A DNA stretch of 64,000 bases from contig CAVVNR010000008.1 in the NCBI GenBank assembly GCA_963749715.1, forward strand, positions 186,001 through 250,000. The letters are read 5' to 3'. The position numbers were made by a program, and so were the translations under genes. Shown piece after piece: positions 61,236 through 64,000 of the stretch. How positions within the stretch are numbered: position 1 is the stretch's first letter; each line of letters begins with the position of its first letter. The notes under the pieces are model-generated. The model did not search any database, had not been told where the DNA came from, and worked only from the letters and a program-made list of their open reading frames with translations. This stretch comes from Roseiarcus sp963749715 (GTDB lineage: Bacteria > Pseudomonadota > Alphaproteobacteria > Rhizobiales > Beijerinckiaceae).

Positions 61236-61724
61236 ATGCCGATGGCGGCGCCCGTCCCCTCGTTTGAAATCCGCCCCGCCGCCCTGGAAGACGCGGCGAG
61301 GATTCGCGAGCTGACGCGCGCGGCATACGCCGAATGGATCGCCCCGATCGGGCGCGAGCCTCTGCCGATGCAAGCGGACTACGGCCGCGCGGTGCGCGAG
61401 CACGCGATCGACCTCCTGACCGTCGGCGACGCGCTCGTGGGCGTCATCGAGACGATTGTGCGAGCCGATCATCTGTGGATCGAGAATGTCGCGGTCGCAC
61501 CCGAGCGACGGGGCAGGGGGTATGGCCGGCTGCTCCTCGCCCACGCAGAGGCGCGCGCAGCCGACGCCGGGCGGGCCGAAGTCCGGCTGCAGACCAATGC
61601 GGCTTTCGCCGCCAACCTGGCGCTCTACGCCAAGCTCGGCTACGCGGTCGACCGGACCGAGCCGTTCCGCGGCGGGACGGCCGTCTACTTCAGCAAGCGG
61701 ATCGAAGCTCAGCCCTCAGTTTGA
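61236..61724 (+). CDS. GNAT family N-acetyltransferase
   Basis: The 162-residue protein has the GNAT layout: FEIRPAALEDAARIRELTRAAY at the start, LWIENVAVAPERRGRGYGRLL with the acetyl-CoA motif (RRGRGYG), and the late NLALYAKLGYAVDR motif. It transfers an acetyl group from acetyl-CoA to an amine of unknown identity. ATG 61236 precedes the conserved start; another ATG 6 bases later is possible. It converges with the Rieske gene. Confidence 0.88.
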   Translation: MPMAAPVPSFEIRPAALEDAARIRELTRAAYAEWIAPIGREPLPMQADYGRAVREHAIDLLTVGDALVGVIETIVRADHLWIENVAVAPERRGRGYGRLLLAHAEARAADAGRAEVRLQTNAAFAANLALYAKLGYAVDRTEPFRGGTAVYFSKRIEAQPSV

Positions 61725-61749
61725 GCTTCTTCGACTTCCCTGCCCGGCC

Positions 61750-62994
61750 TCAAGCGACGCGGCTCAGGCCCGCGCGCTCGCCTCCGAGGCTCCGCTGCAT
61801 CGTCCGGCAGTACCAGTCCACGAACTGCACGACGCCGGCTTCTTGAACAGGCGAGTAGGGGCCGGGCTCGTAGGCGGGGGAGCGAATGCCGATCTGGTTT
61901 TCTTCCACGACGCGGCGATCCTGGTCGTTCGTTGCGAGCCAGACGTGCGTCAGCTCCTCGACCGAATAATCCTTGCCTTCGACGGCGTCCTTGTTCACCA
62001 GCCATTTCGTCCTGACCTGAGTGTGCGTGGGGCCGAGCGGCAGCACCTGGAAACTGACCGCGTGATCGCCGAGCACGTGATTCCAGATCGAGGGATAGTG
62101 GAAGACCAAGAGCGATCCGATGTTGGGTTCAGTGACAGCGTCGCTTAGAGGACGCGTGACCGCGGCCCGCCCCGACATGGTGTAGCTGACAGCGCTGTCC
62201 AGAAGGGGGATCCTGCTTGTCCGGTACTGGCCAGATTCCGACAGCCGGAAGGCGCTGGGCAGCCCCGCCGCCTCGCATCGTTCGCTATGGGCGATGACCT
62301 CCGCGTCGCCAGCGACGCCGTCAATTCCCGAAACGGTCGGCCTGTCGTTGAAAGATCGGCAGAGTTCCGGATGATTCGCCGCGCAGTGAAAGCACTCGCG
62401 GTTGTTCTCCCAGACCAGCTTCCAGTTGCCGTTCTCGACGATCGTGCTCTCGAAAGCGACCTTGGCGTCAGCGAGCCTGTGGGGCGCGAGATAGGGCTCC
62501 GCCAAAGCTCGGAAAGGTTCGAAGCTCGGCGCGACCGGCGCGATGCAAACGAAGATGTAGCCGCCGACGCTCTCGCAGCGGACGGATTTCAGCCCGAACT
62601 GGGTCTTGTCCAATTCGGCGTCGGCGTAACGCGCGCGGATCAGGCTCCCGTCCAGTTCATAGGTCCATTGATGGTAGGGGCAGACCAGCCGCTTGGCCTT
62701 GCCCTTCTCGGCGCGGCAAATGCGCGAGCCGCGATGGCGGCACGAATTGTTGAGGGCGTGTATCGATTTGTCCCGGCCGCGCACCACGACGATCGGATAG
62801 TCGCCGATCTGGATCGTGAAGTAGTCGCCCGGCTCCGGAATCTCGCAGTCGTGTCCGGCGAACATCCAGTCTCGATAGAAGATCGTTTCGAGATCGAGGC
62901 GGTAGAACTCGGGGTCGGCATAGAATTTCCGGTCGAGGCTCATGCCCGGGCGCCGAGCGTGCAGCTCGGCGAGCATGGTGTCGGTCGAGTTCAT
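61750..62994 (-). CDS. Rieske-type oxygenase, glycine betaine/carnitine-demethylase-like alpha subunit
   Basis: The 414-residue protein has a Rieske [2Fe-2S] site (NNSCRHRGSRIC, then CPYHQWTYELDG; the site is C-x-H...C-x2-H) and a mononuclear iron domain with NNRECFHCAANHPEL. Its N-terminus HARRPGMSLDRKFYADPEFYRL resembles GbcA, which demethylates glycine betaine; related enzymes act on stachydrine, carnitine or choline. The reductase partner (gbcB) is not seen in the window. ATG 62994 gives MNSTDTMLAEL; upstream residues in the same frame belong to a transporter remnant. Confidence 0.87.
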   Translation of the reverse strand: MNSTDTMLAELHARRPGMSLDRKFYADPEFYRLDLETIFYRDWMFAGHDCEIPEPGDYFTIQIGDYPIVVVRGRDKSIHALNNSCRHRGSRICRAEKGKAKRLVCPYHQWTYELDGSLIRARYADAELDKTQFGLKSVRCESVGGYIFVCIAPVAPSFEPFRALAEPYLAPHRLADAKVAFESTIVENGNWKLVWENNRECFHCAANHPELCRSFNDRPTVSGIDGVAGDAEVIAHSERCEAAGLPSAFRLSESGQYRTSRIPLLDSAVSYTMSGRAAVTRPLSDAVTEPNIGSLLVFHYPSIWNHVLGDHAVSFQVLPLGPTHTQVRTKWLVNKDAVEGKDYSVEELTHVWLATNDQDRRVVEENQIGIRSPAYEPGPYSPVQEAGVVQFVDWYCRTMQRSLGGERAGLSRVA

Positions 62995-63014
62995 TTCATC
63001 ATCCTGGGATAGAA

Positions 63015-63041
63015 GAGGGCGAATCATGGTTTTTCGCCCTC
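63015..63041. promoter_or_regulatory. Hairpin upstream of the Rieske oxygenase gene
   Basis: GAGGGCGAA at 63015-63023 is mirrored by TTCGCCCTC at 63033-63041, a perfect 9-base stem with a 9-base loop. It lies 20-47 bases before the leftward Rieske gene start. On the minus strand no T-run follows, so it is not a standard terminator; it may influence the leader of the Rieske mRNA or be an operator. Confidence 0.4.
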
Positions 63042-63104
63042 CCGCCGTAGCCCCCCTGGGGGAAGCGGCCTGAGCGGCGAGGCGTGAGCCTCCCTCGGCC
63101 GTAT

Positions 63105-63240
63105 TGACATCGAGGTCGTCGTATCCCTCGACGTTGTAGAAAACCACCGAGCCAAGCCAACTCAAGACAAATATTCCGATGATGACATAACCGAGGGCGC
63201 CGGAATTGTCATTGATCGCGCCGATTGGGGCCGCGGAGCC
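63105..63240 (-). pseudogene. C-terminal remnant of a NiCoT nickel/cobalt transporter
   Basis: The minus-strand frame reads INDNSGALGYVIIGIFVL followed by SWLGSVVFYNVEGYDDLDV. This closely resembles the last membrane helix and end of HoxN/NixA-type nickel/cobalt permeases (LNDNFGxLGYxIIGIFVLSW type). The preceding 300 residues are missing; upstream is unrelated sequence and then a cobalamin riboswitch on the other strand. The frame runs on into the Rieske gene leader. It is best taken as a gene fragment left after deletion. Confidence 0.65.
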
Positions 63241-63344
63241 GCCGCCCGAGATGGCCGCCGAGCACTGCGCACTCTGCGGCCGCGCTTGGCAGCCGGCCGG
63301 CCGGACAGCGGCGCGGGATAGGAATTTGACAGCGCGACTGTTCC

Positions 63345-63475
63345 GCGTATCATCTCGGCGCGCATTGCTTCAGGCGCAGAAGCCGGTGGGAATCCGGTGC
63401 GGTCGCGCCACTGTGATCGGCCCTTGGGCCGAAAGTCAGACCTGCTCCCGAAGCCAAGCGTATCTCGCATGGGGA
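63345..63475 (+). ncRNA. Cobalamin riboswitch (RF00174-like)
   Basis: The leader of cbtB contains the cobalamin riboswitch core: AGCCGGTGGGAATCCGGTG, then the B12 box GCCACTG at 63407-63413 followed by TGATCGG, and GAAAGTCAGACC downstream. These are the conserved loops that bind adenosyl- or related cobalamins. It ends about 27 bases before the cbtB start, where a GGAG ribosome site could be sequestered when B12 is bound. The exact boundaries of the RNA are approximate. The expected effect is repression of cbtB-cbtA in B12-rich cells. Confidence 0.9.
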
Positions 63476-63502
63476 CGCGAATTCCCCGAGGAGTATTAGG
63501 TC

Positions 63503-63715
63503 ATGAACGCCGCCACACGTCTCACGCCGACTGCCGGCGTCGCTGCGATTCCCCTCGGCGAAGCGCTCCCCTGGGTCATTTTTGGGGGACTGATTATGTT
63601 GCTCGGCGTCTATTTCGTCGGGGCCGAAGAGGGCGCGACCTCGATCGTCAAGGGCATGTATGTGCACGAGTTCGTGCACGACAGCCGCCATCTGCTCGGC
63701 TTCCCCTGCCACTGA
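63503..63715 (+). CDS. cbtB: Cobalt transporter small subunit CbtB
   Basis: CbtB is a 70-residue membrane protein with one hydrophobic segment (LPWVIFGGLIMLLGVYFVGA) and a His-rich C-terminus, VHEFVHDSRHLLGFPCH, that probably binds cobalt. It pairs with the membrane protein CbtA to import cobalt for B12 synthesis. It lies directly behind a cobalamin riboswitch and 128 bases before cbtA. All family features are present. The GGAG just before the ATG supports the start. Confidence 0.95.
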   Translation: MNAATRLTPTAGVAAIPLGEALPWVIFGGLIMLLGVYFVGAEEGATSIVKGMYVHEFVHDSRHLLGFPCH

Positions 63716-63843
63716 CGGCTCGCGCGGATCCCGGTTCTGCCGGCCTGTGAGCCGGGCAGCAATCCTCGGCCAGGACATGTGCTTTTGTTTCCGAGGCCGT
63801 CGCCGAATATCTATCGGCGCCTTTGCCTGTCTCGAGGATAGTC

Positions 63844-64000
63844 ATGATGACGACGGGATCGTTGCTCCTGCGTGGTATGATCGTCGGCTTTTTCGCCGGC
63901 CTGCTTGCTTTCGGCCTGTTAAAAGCAATCGGCGAACCCGCGGTCGACAAGGCCATCGCCTTCGAGAGCGCGATGGACGAGGCGAAAGCCAAGGCCGAAC
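63844..64000 (+). CDS. cbtA: Cobalt transporter CbtA, N-terminal part (cut by window end)
   Basis: The visible 52 residues read MMTTGSLLLRGMIVGFFAGL followed by LAFGLLKAIGEPAVDKAIAF and EDEAKAKAE-like residues. CbtA proteins begin with just such a membrane helix and the LxxxxGEPxVDxAIAxE motif, in which Glu and Asp may bind the metal. The gene follows cbtB and shares its B12-controlled transcript. The rest lies beyond base 64000. ATG 63844 or 63847 is the start. Confidence 0.92.
   Translation, partial: MMTTGSLLLRGMIVGFFAGLLAFGLLKAIGEPAVDKAIAFESAMDEAKAKAE

Noticed and set aside
1..64000. CRISPR arrays, rRNA and tRNA genes
   Set aside because: I read both strands for regularly spaced repeats, tRNA-like cloverleaf arms and rRNA signatures and saw none; a tool-based tRNA scan was not possible.

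Overview
The window is GC-rich DNA from an alphaproteobacterium, most likely of the order Hyphomicrobiales and perhaps near Beijerinckiaceae. The evidence is gene content: a tolQRAB envelope operon, a CckA-type hybrid kinase, an alphaproteobacterial DksA with a single visible zinc-finger cysteine, FliO, the paired YcjX/YcjF-like genes, and a cobalamin riboswitch in front of cbtB-cbtA. The family placement is inference; no rRNA or tRNA was seen.

Layout. 0-4.4 kb: leftward tol operon (tolQ, tolR, tolA, an extra TolA-C-like gene, tolB), with no pal directly after tolB. 4.7-10.9 kb: rightward urate hydroxylase, an allantoate-amidohydrolase-like enzyme, a secreted Ntn hydrolase, xylose isomerase and two small envelope proteins. 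11.5-17.1 kb: leftward operon of acetyltransferase, SDR, ACP, AMP ligase, LuxE-like and LuxC-like genes without luciferase. 17.1-18.0 kb: gene-poor, with an orphan PEP-CTERM-like tail. 18-22 kb: HD phosphohydrolase, phosphomannomutase, a damaged Mug-like glycosylase, and a Crp/Fnr regulator with a consensus CRP palindrome upstream. 22.5-27.6 kb: translation genes pheT, pheS, rplT and rpmI, with a DUF4160/DUF2442 pair between pheS and pheT. 27.8-34.4 kb: leftward surface-modification locus (FkbH-like, ACP, MBOAT, SGNH-like, beta-helix protein). 34.7-39.6 kb: carbonic anhydrase, an orphan MNT nucleotidyltransferase, a partial duplication of a DUF697 gene, the full DUF697 gene and the YcjX-like gene. 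39.7-50.8 kb: SixA-like phosphatase, FAD monooxygenase, MoxR ATPase, CckA, FliO, DksA, UspA, VWA protein, a calcineurin-type phosphatase and a secreted protein. 51-57 kb: DUF1015, 8-oxoguanine deaminase, TSUP and LysE transporters, COG4280-like membrane protein, cyclase. 57-64 kb: an AT-rich control region before a PQQ-like beta-propeller protein, STN-domain protein, cytochrome b561, Uma2 remnant, GNAT, Rieske oxygenase, nickel/cobalt transporter remnant, cobalamin riboswitch and cbtB-cbtA (cut by the window end).

The genes suggest several linked themes. Purine salvage: 8-oxoguanine deaminase makes urate, PuuD oxidises urate, and an AllC-like hydrolase may act further down. Surface decoration: two separate ACP-based acyl systems (LuxC/LuxE type and FkbH/MBOAT type). 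Cobalt: a B12-controlled CbtAB importer sits beside the decayed end of a NiCoT-type importer.

The window has an unusual number of coding lesions: two frameshifts in tolQ, a stop codon inside rplT, and single frameshifts in the carbonic anhydrase, UspA, phosphatase and lysE genes. Because rplT is normally essential, many of these may be sequence or assembly errors rather than true pseudogenes.
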